Of a DNA stretch of 64,000 bases, positions 27,504 to 35,358 are shown piece by piece. The first letter of the stretch is position 1. Each line of letters opens with the position of its first letter. Made by a program: the position numbers and the translations under genes. Location: the NCBI GenBank assembly GCA_035539175.1, contig DATLIY010000007.1:1-64000 (forward strand). The letters are read 5' to 3'. This stretch comes from Acidisarcina sp. Its GTDB lineage: Bacteria > Acidobacteriota > Terriglobia > Terriglobales > Acidobacteriaceae. The notes under the pieces were generated by a model. That model worked only from the letters and a program-made list of their open reading frames with translations. It did no database searches and was not told the DNA's origin.

Positions 27504-28667
27504 ATGGTTGACATCAGCCTGAGTCATATCTCAAAGCGATATCTCATCGATGGCAGAGATCGCCACGGTTCGAGGCGTTGGCCTGGGCTAGATTTTTTGC
27601 TGCATGCGAAGAAGGAAAAGTGGGCTCTTCGCGATGTCTCCTTCGAAGTAGAAGAGGGAGAGTCTCTGGGCATCATCGGCAATAACGGCGCGGGTAAGAG
27701 CACGATTCTAAAGCTGCTGTCCAGAATCACCGCTCCTACATCGGGAGAGATCCGAATCCGTGGACGGCTTGCGGGTTTAGTAGAGGTCAGCTCTGGATTT
27801 CATCCCGAGCTGACTGGCCGCGAAAACATCTTTCTTCACGGATCGATGCTTGGCATGACCCGGGCGGAGATTGCCCGCAGGATCGAGAGCATTGTCGAGT
27901 TTGCCGGAGTTCGCGAGTACATCGATGTCCCTGTAAAGCGTTACTCCTCCGGCATGTATGTAAGGCTTGGATTTTCCATCGCGGCGCATCTTGATCCGGA
28001 CATCCTGCTGCTGGACGAGATCCTTGCGGTCGGCGATCTGGTCTTCCAGGCGAAGTGCCTCGATCTAATCAGCCAGTTGCGAAAGAGCGGGCGAACGATG
28101 GTGCTGATTTCTCATGATCTAGGCGCTATCCAGCGGCTGTGCGATCGCGCCATGCTGCTGCAGAGCGGGCAGGTGGTGATGCGCGGCTCGCCGTCTGATG
28201 TGATCGAGCACTACGAACGCAGCGCCATGAGTGTGCAGGCGCCGTGGGACCTCGATGCTGGAGAGGCAAGCGCCGCACAGTGCATGAACATTGCCTTTGC
28301 GGCAGACCCTGCCGGCCTTGTACGGACGGGGTATCCAATGCTTGCGCGATTCAGCTTCCGCGCCAGGGAAGCTCTCGACGATGCGGTGTTTAACATTTTG
28401 ATTTACTGGCCGAGCGGCTACCTTTGCGCACAACTCACGACTTCTCTATTGGATCCGCATTTGCGAGTTGAGCAGGGATCGGGAGTTATCGAGTTTTATT
28501 GTCCCGTGCTGGAGGTACAACCGGGCTTGTACCGCGTGGACCTCTCCATTGAAGCGAATGGCGTCTCTCTCGACGTTCAGCAGCGCTGCTCCGTCTTGCG
28601 CGTGCATCCAGGCAAACTGGTTCTCGGCGACTTCTACATGGATGCAAGCTGGCGCCTGCTACCATAA
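27504..28667 (+). CDS. ABC exporter ATPase with C-terminal Wzt-like domain
   Basis: 387-residue ATPase partner of the adjacent permease. Walker A is GNNGAGKST (~residues 59-67), the signature is YSSGMYVRLGFS, Walker B is ILLLDEILAVGD and the switch His is in LISHDLG. After the ~235-residue nucleotide domain comes a ~140-residue beta-rich C-terminal domain resembling Wzt_C, which in O-antigen transporters recognises the modified end of the polysaccharide. The N-terminus is the TagH/Wzt type (ISKRY to LHAKKEKWALRDVSFEV). This subfamily exports undecaprenyl-linked polysaccharides, so its place beside NRPS genes is odd and suggests a lipid- or glycan-linked peptide cargo. Confidence 0.92.
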   Translation: MVDISLSHISKRYLIDGRDRHGSRRWPGLDFLLHAKKEKWALRDVSFEVEEGESLGIIGNNGAGKSTILKLLSRITAPTSGEIRIRGRLAGLVEVSSGFHPELTGRENIFLHGSMLGMTRAEIARRIESIVEFAGVREYIDVPVKRYSSGMYVRLGFSIAAHLDPDILLLDEILAVGDLVFQAKCLDLISQLRKSGRTMVLISHDLGAIQRLCDRAMLLQSGQVVMRGSPSDVIEHYERSAMSVQAPWDLDAGEASAAQCMNIAFAADPAGLVRTGYPMLARFSFRAREALDDAVFNILIYWPSGYLCAQLTTSLLDPHLRVEQGSGVIEFYCPVLEVQPGLYRVDLSIEANGVSLDVQQRCSVLRVHPGKLVLGDFYMDASWRLLP

Positions 28668-28772
28668 GAAGTATCGAGAGAGTTACCCCTCTCAGCCGCT
28701 GAGATCAGCGATTCTCTCGTATCCTGTACGCGAGTACGAACTCAATAATGGGGACCATACTAAGGAGACTTT

Positions 28773-28991
28773 ATGCGCACCCAGGATTCTGTGAAGAGCA
28801 AGACACCCGCTAAGAGCAAGACCTCTGCAAAGAATAAGAAGACCTCACCGAAGCTGAAGACCGCTCCTCCTTCGCGCGAAGAGATTGCACAACTCGCAGA
28901 AAAGTACTGGATGGAACGTGGCCGGCCCGATGGTTCGCCGGAGCAGGACTGGCTCCGCGCCGAAAGAGACCTCATGGGGATGGCATCGTAA
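28773..28991 (+). CDS. DUF2934 small basic protein
   Basis: 72-residue protein. The N-terminal ~33 residues are Lys/Ser/Thr-rich with repeated K-S-K-T units (KSKT, KNKKT, KLKT). The C-terminal ~38 residues match DUF2934: REEIAQLAEKYWMERGRPDGSPEQDW followed by RAERDL. The family is common in Acidobacteria and Proteobacteria and has no known function; the basic tail would suit nucleic acid binding. AAGGAG lies 7 bases before the ATG. It stands alone, 105 bases after the exporter ATPase. Confidence 0.9.
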   Translation: MRTQDSVKSKTPAKSKTSAKNKKTSPKLKTAPPSREEIAQLAEKYWMERGRPDGSPEQDWLRAERDLMGMAS

Positions 28992-29164
28992 GACATCCCA
29001 CACCTGACTTGATTCGCTGGCGCTATGTAGTTCTTTGAAAGGACCGCAAGAGAGGTTTTTTCTCGCGGAAAGCTCTACCGGCGGTGCAGAGATGCAGCCG
29101 CAGGTTACTAATGTATTTCTGTCGCTGGGCGCACCTGCTAGTTGTGACAAGGCCTGTGCGGGGC

Positions 29165-29285
29165 ACAAAAGAAACCCCCGGAAAGTATCCTTCGCCGGGG
29201 GTTGTAGCGTGATGCAAGAAACGAACAGGCTCACAATAGTAGACGCCGGAGGTCGGTAGCTTCACGCTATTGCAAGTCACTGCGG
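29165..29285 (-). ncRNA. Candidate small RNA with intrinsic terminator
   Basis: Read on the minus strand, a helix closed by TAGCGTGA/TCACGCTA (29269-29262 with 29212-29205) encloses ~49 bases. It is followed directly by a 9-bp GC-rich hairpin (29203-29173) and the T-rich tract TTTCTTTT. This is the layout of a short structured RNA ending in a Rho-independent terminator. No convincing promoter was seen, no known family was recognised, and the 5' end is a guess. Confidence 0.3.
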
Positions 29286-29410
29286 ATCAACGAAGAAAGT
29301 TTTGGCTTCCCCTTTCCAAAACTATCTTCTGTCGGCTGCGCGCGAGGCTCTTGTTCGGCTTCGTGAGCAACTTGACAATTTGAGTGTCGCTGATTGCAAA
29401 AGTTTTCACG

Positions 29411-29424
29411 GTGACAGCTGTCAC
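29411..29424. promoter_or_regulatory. 14-bp perfect palindrome upstream of purC
   Basis: GTGACAGCTGTCAC is self-complementary over all 14 bases and lies ~130 bases before the purC start, in front of a purine gene. The TGACA-N2-TGTCA form is typical of a dimeric HTH repressor site; the regulator is unknown. Confidence 0.4.
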
Positions 29425-29556
29425 AGCCTCGCGTGAGCAAGTGGCGCACGACAGCCATCGTGAAGAGCCGGAGGAGATTCGGCCCATATCCTCATTGCCA
29501 GTTTTTAGCTTGACAAGCGCCAACGGCCATGGCAGCGAGCTATTCCGCATTTTAAA

Positions 29557-30531
29557 TTGCAGAATACTGTTGCGTTGACAAAGCGCGTCCAGGACCGGAC
29601 AATCGGAAATCAGTCATCTCACGGAAGGCCTCACCCGTTGCCAACTCTACTGCAAACTGAATTCTCCGATCTGCCGCTTTTCGCGCGCGGTAAAGTCCGC
29701 GACTTGTATTCGATAGGCGACTGCCTGCTGTTTGTTGCCACGGATCGCATCTCTGCGTTCGATCATGTTCTTGCGTCAGGAATTCCCGGCAAGGGCAAGG
29801 TCCTCACGCAGATTTCGCTCTTCTGGTTCGATCTGCTGAGCAGCATTGTGCCCAACCATCTCATCACGGCGAATGTCGATCAGTACCCTGCCGAGCTTCA
29901 GCCCTATGCGGAGGATCTCCAGGGCAGGTCGATGCTTGTCTCCCGTGCTCAGATGTTTCCCGTGGAGTGCGTCGTGCGCGGCTACCTCTCCGGATCGGGC
30001 TGGAAAGACTATCAGCAGACAGGAAGCGTCTGTGGAATCGCCCTGCCTGCTGGACTGCGCGAATCCGAGCGCCTTCCCGAGCCGATCTTTACGCCTGCCA
30101 GCAAGAGCCTCGGTGGCGAGCACGATGAGAACATCTCCTTCGAGCAGACGGTCGAACGCGTGGGAGCAACTGCTGCCGCAAAATTGAAGGAGCTCAGCCT
30201 CGCGATCTACAAGAAAGCGTCCGAGCACGCGGAAAAGTGCGGCCTCATCCTTGCCGACACAAAGTTTGAATTCGGACAGACCGCCAAGGGCATCATCCTT
30301 GCCGACGAAGTGCTGACGCCGGACTCTTCCCGCTTCTGGCCGCGCGAGGGCTACAAGCCAGGAGGGGCGCAGCCTTCCTTCGATAAGCAGTTTGTTCGGG
30401 ACTACCTGGAAAGCATTCACTGGAACAAGAAGGCTCCTGCACCCGGATTGCCGGAGGACGTTATTCGGCGCACACAGGAAAAATATCTTGAGGCGTTTCG
30501 CCTGCTCACCGGCAAAACGCTGTCCTTGTAG
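29557..30531 (+). CDS. purC: Phosphoribosylaminoimidazole-succinocarboxamide synthase
   Basis: SAICAR synthase joins CAIR and L-aspartate using ATP in de novo purine synthesis; cytoplasmic. The 324-residue protein is the longer, yeast-like form. Features: FARGKVRDLY (nucleotide loop, ~residues 42-51), ATDRISAFD, VECVVRGYLSGSGW, LADTKFEFG and LADEVLTPDSSRFWP, in order. The start is uncertain: the TTG at 29557 is the only start reported, but TTG codons at 29575 and ~29638 are possible and the homology begins around residue 28. The cvpA-type gene follows 10 bases downstream, an association also known in enterobacteria (cvpA-purF). Confidence 0.94.
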   Translation: MQNTVALTKRVQDRTIGNQSSHGRPHPLPTLLQTEFSDLPLFARGKVRDLYSIGDCLLFVATDRISAFDHVLASGIPGKGKVLTQISLFWFDLLSSIVPNHLITANVDQYPAELQPYAEDLQGRSMLVSRAQMFPVECVVRGYLSGSGWKDYQQTGSVCGIALPAGLRESERLPEPIFTPASKSLGGEHDENISFEQTVERVGATAAAKLKELSLAIYKKASEHAEKCGLILADTKFEFGQTAKGIILADEVLTPDSSRFWPREGYKPGGAQPSFDKQFVRDYLESIHWNKKAPAPGLPEDVIRRTQEKYLEAFRLLTGKTLSL

Positions 30532-30541
30532 CGAGAACTAA

Positions 30542-31078
30542 ATGGCCGCAGCGGACTGGATCATCGTCGCGATTCTGGCTCTATCGGTGTTCACGGCCTT
30601 CCGCACGGGCTTTTTCGTGGCATCGTTCTCGCTCGCAGGAGTGTTTCTGGGCTTGATTCTGGCAAGTTGGAATTATCAGCGGCTCATGCCTTTTGTCGGT
30701 GGCCTGGTACATTCCATACCTGCTTGCGAGGTAATCAGTTTCTTCCTCATCGCGCTAGGCATCATGATTGTTTTCGGCCTGGTGGGCAGACTCTTGCGGT
30801 CTCTGTTTCACATGATCGGACTGGGCTGGGCTGACAGGCTGATGGGGGCTGCCTTTGGATTTTTGCGAGGAGGCATTCTAATAACGGTGGGAGTGATGGC
30901 ACTGGCGGCCTTCCTTCCGCATTTCAGCTTGTTAGATGAATCCCGGCTCGCCCACTATTTTTTGAACGCTGCTCATGAGACGGCTGTGGTAACCCCGGCG
31001 GACCTGGCGGGACGCATTCGTGCCGGAGTGAAGACACTCCAGGATGCGCAACCAGACTGGTTACGGCCGCATGCTTGA
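30542..31078 (+). CDS. cvpA: CvpA family membrane protein
   Basis: 178-residue inner-membrane protein with four hydrophobic segments (residues ~5-22, 25-42, 60-85 and 100-125). The family block FxxGFFVASFSLAGVFLGLILA at the start and the GWADRLMGAAFGFLRGGIL motif in the middle identify CvpA. CvpA is linked to colicin V production and envelope/biofilm homeostasis; its molecular role is not settled. It follows purC by 10 bases and is probably co-transcribed. The C-terminal ~40 residues are hydrophilic. Confidence 0.88.
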   Translation: MAAADWIIVAILALSVFTAFRTGFFVASFSLAGVFLGLILASWNYQRLMPFVGGLVHSIPACEVISFFLIALGIMIVFGLVGRLLRSLFHMIGLGWADRLMGAAFGFLRGGILITVGVMALAAFLPHFSLLDESRLAHYFLNAAHETAVVTPADLAGRIRAGVKTLQDAQPDWLRPHA

Positions 31079-31170
31079 AGGGTTTAGATCCATATCGTTT
31101 TTTGTTTGGGGTAGACTGACCTGCACTACAAACATCTCCGGTAAAATCTTCAGGAGGGAAAGAGGTTTCG

Positions 31171-31452
31171 GTGAAACGCGAACTGGAAAGTCTTGTGACG
31201 CAGATGCACGCTGGGGGCATCACCTATTCTGAGGCCGTGAGGGAATTTAAGAAGCGCTATCTGCTGGAAGTGCTGGCAAGTCACAGGGGAAACCAGTGCA
31301 AAACCGCCAAGGAACTTGGCATGCACCGAAACACACTCAGCCGCACCATTGCGGAGCTCAACATTGATCCCCTGCAAATTCGCGCCGGGCTCAAGCGTCC
31401 TCCACGCAGCGTGCGTCCTGTAACTGAGAGCAGACATCTGCGAGAATCGTAG
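31171..31452 (+). CDS. Orphan Fis-type helix-turn-helix protein
   Basis: 93-residue protein consisting of little more than a Fis/NtrC C-terminal HTH. The segment YSEAVREFKKRYLLEVLASHRGN (helices A-B) leads into CKTAKELGMHRNTLSRTIAEL, the recognition hairpin seen at the end of sigma-54 activators. No receiver or AAA+ domain is present. A basic tail follows. The start is GTG at 31171 with GAGG ~6 bases upstream. It may act as a nucleoid-type regulator or be derived from an NtrC-like protein. It lies between cvpA and the HAD gene on the same strand. Confidence 0.82.
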   Translation: MKRELESLVTQMHAGGITYSEAVREFKKRYLLEVLASHRGNQCKTAKELGMHRNTLSRTIAELNIDPLQIRAGLKRPPRSVRPVTESRHLRES

Positions 31453-31490
31453 ATGAACTGATCACAGGACCACAGAGAGAGCATTCGCAT

Positions 31491-32264
31491 ATGAGCCAGG
31501 CAGCACCAGGCGCAGAAACTCCGCAGCATCCCAAGTCGCCGGGGCAGGTCTTCCTGCGTGAGGGGTTTGCCTGGGACCGGCAGAACGCGTACCTCTTCGA
31601 TATCGATGGCACTCTTCTGCGCAGCCGGGACCGAGTCCACTTTAACTCCTTCGCCCACAGCGTAAGGCATGTTACTGGATACGAACTCAATCTGCAGGGC
31701 GTCAGCGTCCACGGCAGCACGGACACTGCGATTCTTCGGGACGCCTTTCGCGCCTCCAATATCGCCGACTCTGAGTGGAAGCCCCAGCTTGAGCCAATCC
31801 TTGCGCTTATGCGCCAGACGGTGGTCGAGCAGCGCGACTCCCTTCAGCCCTTTCTTATGCCTGGGGTAGAGGCCACCTTACGCCATCTCCAGAGTGCTGG
31901 CGCATTACTCGGCCTGGCTACCGGCAATCTTGAAGTCATTGGCTGGCTGAAGGTTGAGGCAGCAGGTTTAAAGGAGTGGTTCCGCTTTGGCGGCTTCAGC
32001 GACCGCTTCGATATTCGAGCCGAGATGATTGCTCATGCTGCGGAACTCGCCCGGCGCATCGCTGGCCCGGATGCCTCAATCTGCGTTGTCGGCGACACTC
32101 CATGGGACATTTCCGCTGCCAAAGCCAATTCCCTGCCGACGATTGCGGTCGCTACCGGGCACTTTACGTGGGAAGAGCTGATGCAGCACGCGCCAGAAGC
32201 CTGCACCTCCACGCTCGAGGACCTGTTACACGCAACCGCTCCTGCGGCGAACCGCAACCTATGA
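31491..32264 (+). CDS. HAD-superfamily phosphatase (phosphoglycolate phosphatase-like)
   Basis: 257-residue cytoplasmic hydrolase. Motif I is FDIDGTLL (~residues 36-43) with the nucleophilic Asp, motif II is LATGN, motif III the downstream Lys (around LKVEA), and motif IV VVGDTPWDISAAK. The cap after motif I places it in subfamily I, like Gph/PGMB-type enzymes. The substrate is unknown. The stop codon overlaps the secretin gene start by 4 bases (ATGA), so the two are translationally coupled, an uncommon pairing. The N-terminal ~28 residues before motif I are Pro/Ala-rich. Confidence 0.88.
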   Translation: MSQAAPGAETPQHPKSPGQVFLREGFAWDRQNAYLFDIDGTLLRSRDRVHFNSFAHSVRHVTGYELNLQGVSVHGSTDTAILRDAFRASNIADSEWKPQLEPILALMRQTVVEQRDSLQPFLMPGVEATLRHLQSAGALLGLATGNLEVIGWLKVEAAGLKEWFRFGGFSDRFDIRAEMIAHAAELARRIAGPDASICVVGDTPWDISAAKANSLPTIAVATGHFTWEELMQHAPEACTSTLEDLLHATAPAANRNL

Positions 32265-34213
32265 AGCACGGCCCTTCCAATGTGCATACAAGCCACAGGA
32301 TTGCGCTCTTGCCCCTGCTCCAGGCAACGCTCCTGCTTCCGCTCTTCGCGATGGCGGTCGCTGCGCCAGTTGCCGCGCAAGAGGCACCGCCCGCTCCCGG
32401 CAACCCCAGCGTGTCGCAGCCTGTCGCGGCCCTGCCTGCGCAAACCCCTCCCGCCGCATCGAATCACGATAAAAATCGCGCAGCCAAGCTCTATGCTCAT
32501 GGCGCTAAAGCGATGGATAACGACAATCCAAGGCAGGCGGCCAGGGATTTCACCCGTGCCGCCGAACTGGACCCTGCAAACAGCAACTACCAGGGCGCTG
32601 CCGAGATTGCGCGCCAGCACCTGTTAACGCAGCTTGTGCAGGAGGCCGCCAAGGCAAGGATGATGGGCAAAGAGGACATTGCCCGCGCCAGACTGGAAGA
32701 GGCGCTGAAAATCGATCCTAAGAACCTTGAGGTGACGCAGCATATCGCGGAACTTGCGGACTTTGCTGCGGCAGACCGTCAGCCCTCGCCCTATGTTGCC
32801 CCGGAGTACGCGTCCATACACCTCGCGCCCCAGGCCGGCCAGCACAGCTTCCATGTACGCACGAACGCCAGCGATGTTCTGCGCCAGGTCTTCGGGGCCT
32901 ATGGCATTACTGCATTCATGGACGAATCTGTCAGGCCGCAAGCGATTCGCATCGATGCGGATGCGGTGAGCTTCGACAAGGCGGCTGAGATTGCCTGCCT
33001 TCTCACCCGGACTTTTTTTGTGCCACTCGATCCAAAACGCGTCCTTGTCGCTGAGGATAACCGCGAAAATCGCGAGAAGTTTGAGCGGCTGTTTGAAGAG
33101 ACGCTGTACCTTCCGGGCATGACGGCCCCGGAGATGAGCGATCTCGGGAACATCGTCCGCAATATCTTTAATGCGCAGCAATCCACCGTGCAGGCCCAGG
33201 CCGGCACCCTGACCGTGCGTGCTCCGGAGGCAACGCTCAAGGCTATCAACGCCACTCTGGAAAACCTGATTGACGGTCGTGGGCAGATCCTTCTCGAGAT
33301 GCGCCTCTACGAGATTGCCCGCACCCGCACTCGAAACATCGGGATCCAGCTGCCCCAGCAGGTTACTGTCTTCAACGTCCCCACGGAGCTGAACAGTATC
33401 CTCAAAGCCAATCAGTCGCTGGTCGATCAGATTATTGCCAGCGGATTGGCGAAGCCAGGCGATTTTGCTGCCATCGCGGCCATTCTGCTGGCTTCCGGCG
33501 CTGTCACTGGAGGCATCCTCACCCAACCATTTGCTGTATTTGGAGGAGGGATCACCCAGGAGGGACTCGTCCCGGGAAGCATTACGGCCAATTTCAGCCT
33601 CAACACCGCCGATTCACGCGTCCTGGACAACATCGAGATCCGCGCCAGCGATACGGAGGCAGCCACGCTGCGCAGCGGCACGCGATACCCGATCGTCACC
33701 TCGATCTACTCCACCTCTGCCATCAACGGCGCCATCCCCGGATTGACCAGCCCGGGCCTTTCGAGCACGCTGCAGAGCCTGGGTATCAACCTCTCCAATG
33801 CTGCCACTTCGCAGATCACTCCCCAGGTGCAGTATGAGGATCTCGGCCTTACGCTGAAGGCTACCCCGCGAATCCAACGCTCGCGTGATATCACCCTGGC
33901 TCTGGACATGAAGATTGAAGCGCTGGGCGGCGTCGTGCTGAACGGTAGCCCTATCCTCAATAACCGCCAATACACCGGCACCATCACGGTGCATGATGGA
34001 GAAACCGCGGTGCTCGTCAGCAACCTGAGTCGCCAGGAATCCCGGGCAGTCAGCGGCATTCCCGGCATGAGCGAGCTCCCCGGATTTCAAACCACCACCG
34101 ACACCTCGAAGCAATATGACGTATCCAATCTGATGATTATGATCACGCCTCACGTGGTGCGGAGCCGCTCCAGCCAATTCTCAGATCCCATGGTTATGAT
34201 TCCCCGCCACTAA
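32261..34213 (+). CDS. Secretin family outer-membrane protein with TPR and STN-like domains
   Basis: 650 residues. A signal peptide (hydrophobic run ~13-38, ending VAAQ) is followed by a Pro/Ala-rich linker, two TPR-like helices-pairs (~65-165; YAHGAKAMDNDNPRQAARDFTRAAEL and a second), an STN/N0-like domain (~195-250, NASDVLRQVFGAYGI) and a secretin core in the last ~250 residues. VQYEDLGLTLKATPRI and the terminal ITPHVVR are the family signatures. Secretins form the outer-membrane pore of type II secretion or type IV pili, but no other secretion gene is adjacent. It starts at an ATG overlapping the HAD gene by 4 bases. A terminator follows. Confidence 0.88.
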   Translation: MKHGPSNVHTSHRIALLPLLQATLLLPLFAMAVAAPVAAQEAPPAPGNPSVSQPVAALPAQTPPAASNHDKNRAAKLYAHGAKAMDNDNPRQAARDFTRAAELDPANSNYQGAAEIARQHLLTQLVQEAAKARMMGKEDIARARLEEALKIDPKNLEVTQHIAELADFAAADRQPSPYVAPEYASIHLAPQAGQHSFHVRTNASDVLRQVFGAYGITAFMDESVRPQAIRIDADAVSFDKAAEIACLLTRTFFVPLDPKRVLVAEDNRENREKFERLFEETLYLPGMTAPEMSDLGNIVRNIFNAQQSTVQAQAGTLTVRAPEATLKAINATLENLIDGRGQILLEMRLYEIARTRTRNIGIQLPQQVTVFNVPTELNSILKANQSLVDQIIASGLAKPGDFAAIAAILLASGAVTGGILTQPFAVFGGGITQEGLVPGSITANFSLNTADSRVLDNIEIRASDTEAATLRSGTRYPIVTSIYSTSAINGAIPGLTSPGLSSTLQSLGINLSNAATSQITPQVQYEDLGLTLKATPRIQRSRDITLALDMKIEALGGVVLNGSPILNNRQYTGTITVHDGETAVLVSNLSRQESRAVSGIPGMSELPGFQTTTDTSKQYDVSNLMIMITPHVVRSRSSQFSDPMVMIPRH

Positions 34214-34214
34214 A

Positions 34215-34238
34215 AAGAGCGCCCTCGCAGGCGCTCTT
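34215..34238 (-). terminator. Intrinsic terminator between secretin and dsbA-like genes
   Basis: AAGAGCGCC (34215-34223) pairs with GGCGCTCTT (34230-34238) over a 6-base loop. On the minus strand it is followed by TTTTTA, giving a classic terminator for the DsbA-like gene; on the plus strand it can also stop the secretin transcript. Confidence 0.8.
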
Positions 34239-34264
34239 CTGTCGTTGCTACTGCTTGCTGATTG

Positions 34265-35317
34265 TTATTTCGCCGGAGCCGATGCAACTCCGTCTTCCGT
34301 AGCCTGGAAGTGGATCAACTGGACAAGAGTCTCGACCGGCACGCTGGAGAGAGGAAGCGCGCGGCCATTCACGACAAGCGTTGGAGTCTGATTGATGTTC
34401 ATCTCCTGCGCCAGCTTGGTGGATGCGTCTATCGCGCTCCGGGTTTCCGCCGACGTGGAGCACGCTGCCACCTTGGCAGGATCCAGCCCCGCCTTGGTCA
34501 CGGCACCCTTGAGCACTTCGTCAGATCCGGCCGGGGTCAGATTCGCCTGCGCATCATAGACCGCTGCGGAGTACTTAAAGAAGGCGTCGTTCCCGCCTTC
34601 CTTGGCCACGCATACGCCGTATGCCGCCGCCTTATAGGCTTCGCTGTGAATCTGCACCAGTGGGTAGTTTTCGTAGACAAAGCGCGCGTTGGGAAACTCC
34701 TGCATCAGCTTTTCAATCGTTGGCTGCGCGTCCTTGCAATGCGGGCACTGGAAATCGGCGAATTCAACCATCAGCAGGTCCTTCGATGCAGACCCGCGTG
34801 CCGGGCCAGTTGCACGTTCCTGCATCAGCTTGCGGTTCTCTGCAAATGGCTTGGGGCCGAAAGGCAGCACGTCATCGGCAATCAGGTGCTTTCCGTCCGG
34901 CAGGGTAAAGAATTGAAGCGAAGCCACCTGCGCCTTTGCCCCCTTCTGCGCGACCAGCACGACCACCTTGCTCACTCCGGGTACTGCGGTCTTCAGGATT
35001 GCCTGAACCTGCCAGATGCGCTGCGTATCGTATCCCCACGACTCATGGAGAAACGCGCTGACCGTCTCCGCTGTTGGGCTGTCTGCGGTAAAGTTTCGCG
35101 GGTCGGGCTTGGGGAAAGGATTCGCATCATTGCCAGAGGGCTCGAGTGAAGAGATCGGCTCGGAGCCCCGGCTGGGAGTTTGCGGTGTAGGCGCCTGCGG
35201 AGCCGGACTCTGTGGCTTTGCATTACCACCTGCCTGCGCCAGCACAAACGACGACGAGACCGGCAGCAGAACCGCAAACGTTAGCGCCGCGGTACGGAGG
35301 GATAAACGGAGTTGCAT
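34265..35317 (-). CDS. Exported DsbA-like thiol oxidoreductase
   Basis: 350-residue periplasmic protein with signal peptide (~1-27), a Pro/Ala-rich linker, an N-terminal alpha/beta domain (~75-165) of unknown origin, and a thioredoxin-fold DsbA-like domain. The redox motif is CPHC (C191-C194), with the cis-Pro in NQTPTLVVNG near the end. It is longer than DsbA itself and resembles the DsbA/BdbD 'thioredoxin_4' family common in Acidobacteria. It could introduce or shuffle disulfides in exported proteins. It lies 41 bases downstream of nadE on the same strand. Confidence 0.9.
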   Translation of the reverse strand: MQLRLSLRTAALTFAVLLPVSSSFVLAQAGGNAKPQSPAPQAPTPQTPSRGSEPISSLEPSGNDANPFPKPDPRNFTADSPTAETVSAFLHESWGYDTQRIWQVQAILKTAVPGVSKVVVLVAQKGAKAQVASLQFFTLPDGKHLIADDVLPFGPKPFAENRKLMQERATGPARGSASKDLLMVEFADFQCPHCKDAQPTIEKLMQEFPNARFVYENYPLVQIHSEAYKAAAYGVCVAKEGGNDAFFKYSAAVYDAQANLTPAGSDEVLKGAVTKAGLDPAKVAACSTSAETRSAIDASTKLAQEMNINQTPTLVVNGRALPLSSVPVETLVQLIHFQATEDGVASAPAK

Positions 35318-35358
35318 TGAATTCCTTTCTTCGGTGGCAATGTTGAGTGCTGTCCTGC

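Larger units (their letters stand above)
28992..29556. other. Structured intergenic region upstream of purC
   Basis: About 565 bases without a convincing protein gene. It contains several hairpins: CCGC...GCGG near 29044-29067, AACCCCCGG/CCGGGGGTT at 29173-29203, TAGCGTGA/TCACGCTA at 29205-29269, AGTTTTGG/CCAAAACT at 29298-29323, and a 14-bp palindrome at 29411-29424. Short frames exist on both strands but look like chance. A non-coding RNA or a purC leader is possible. Confidence 0.5.

Noticed and set aside
29035-29550. Short frames in the structured region before purC
   Set aside because: Low-complexity or Arg/Ser-rich translations without ribosome sites; structure explains the region better.
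31976-32260. 95-codon extension before the secretin gene
   Set aside because: It overlaps the HAD gene in another frame; the ATG at 32261 begins a proper signal peptide and forms an ATGA overlap.
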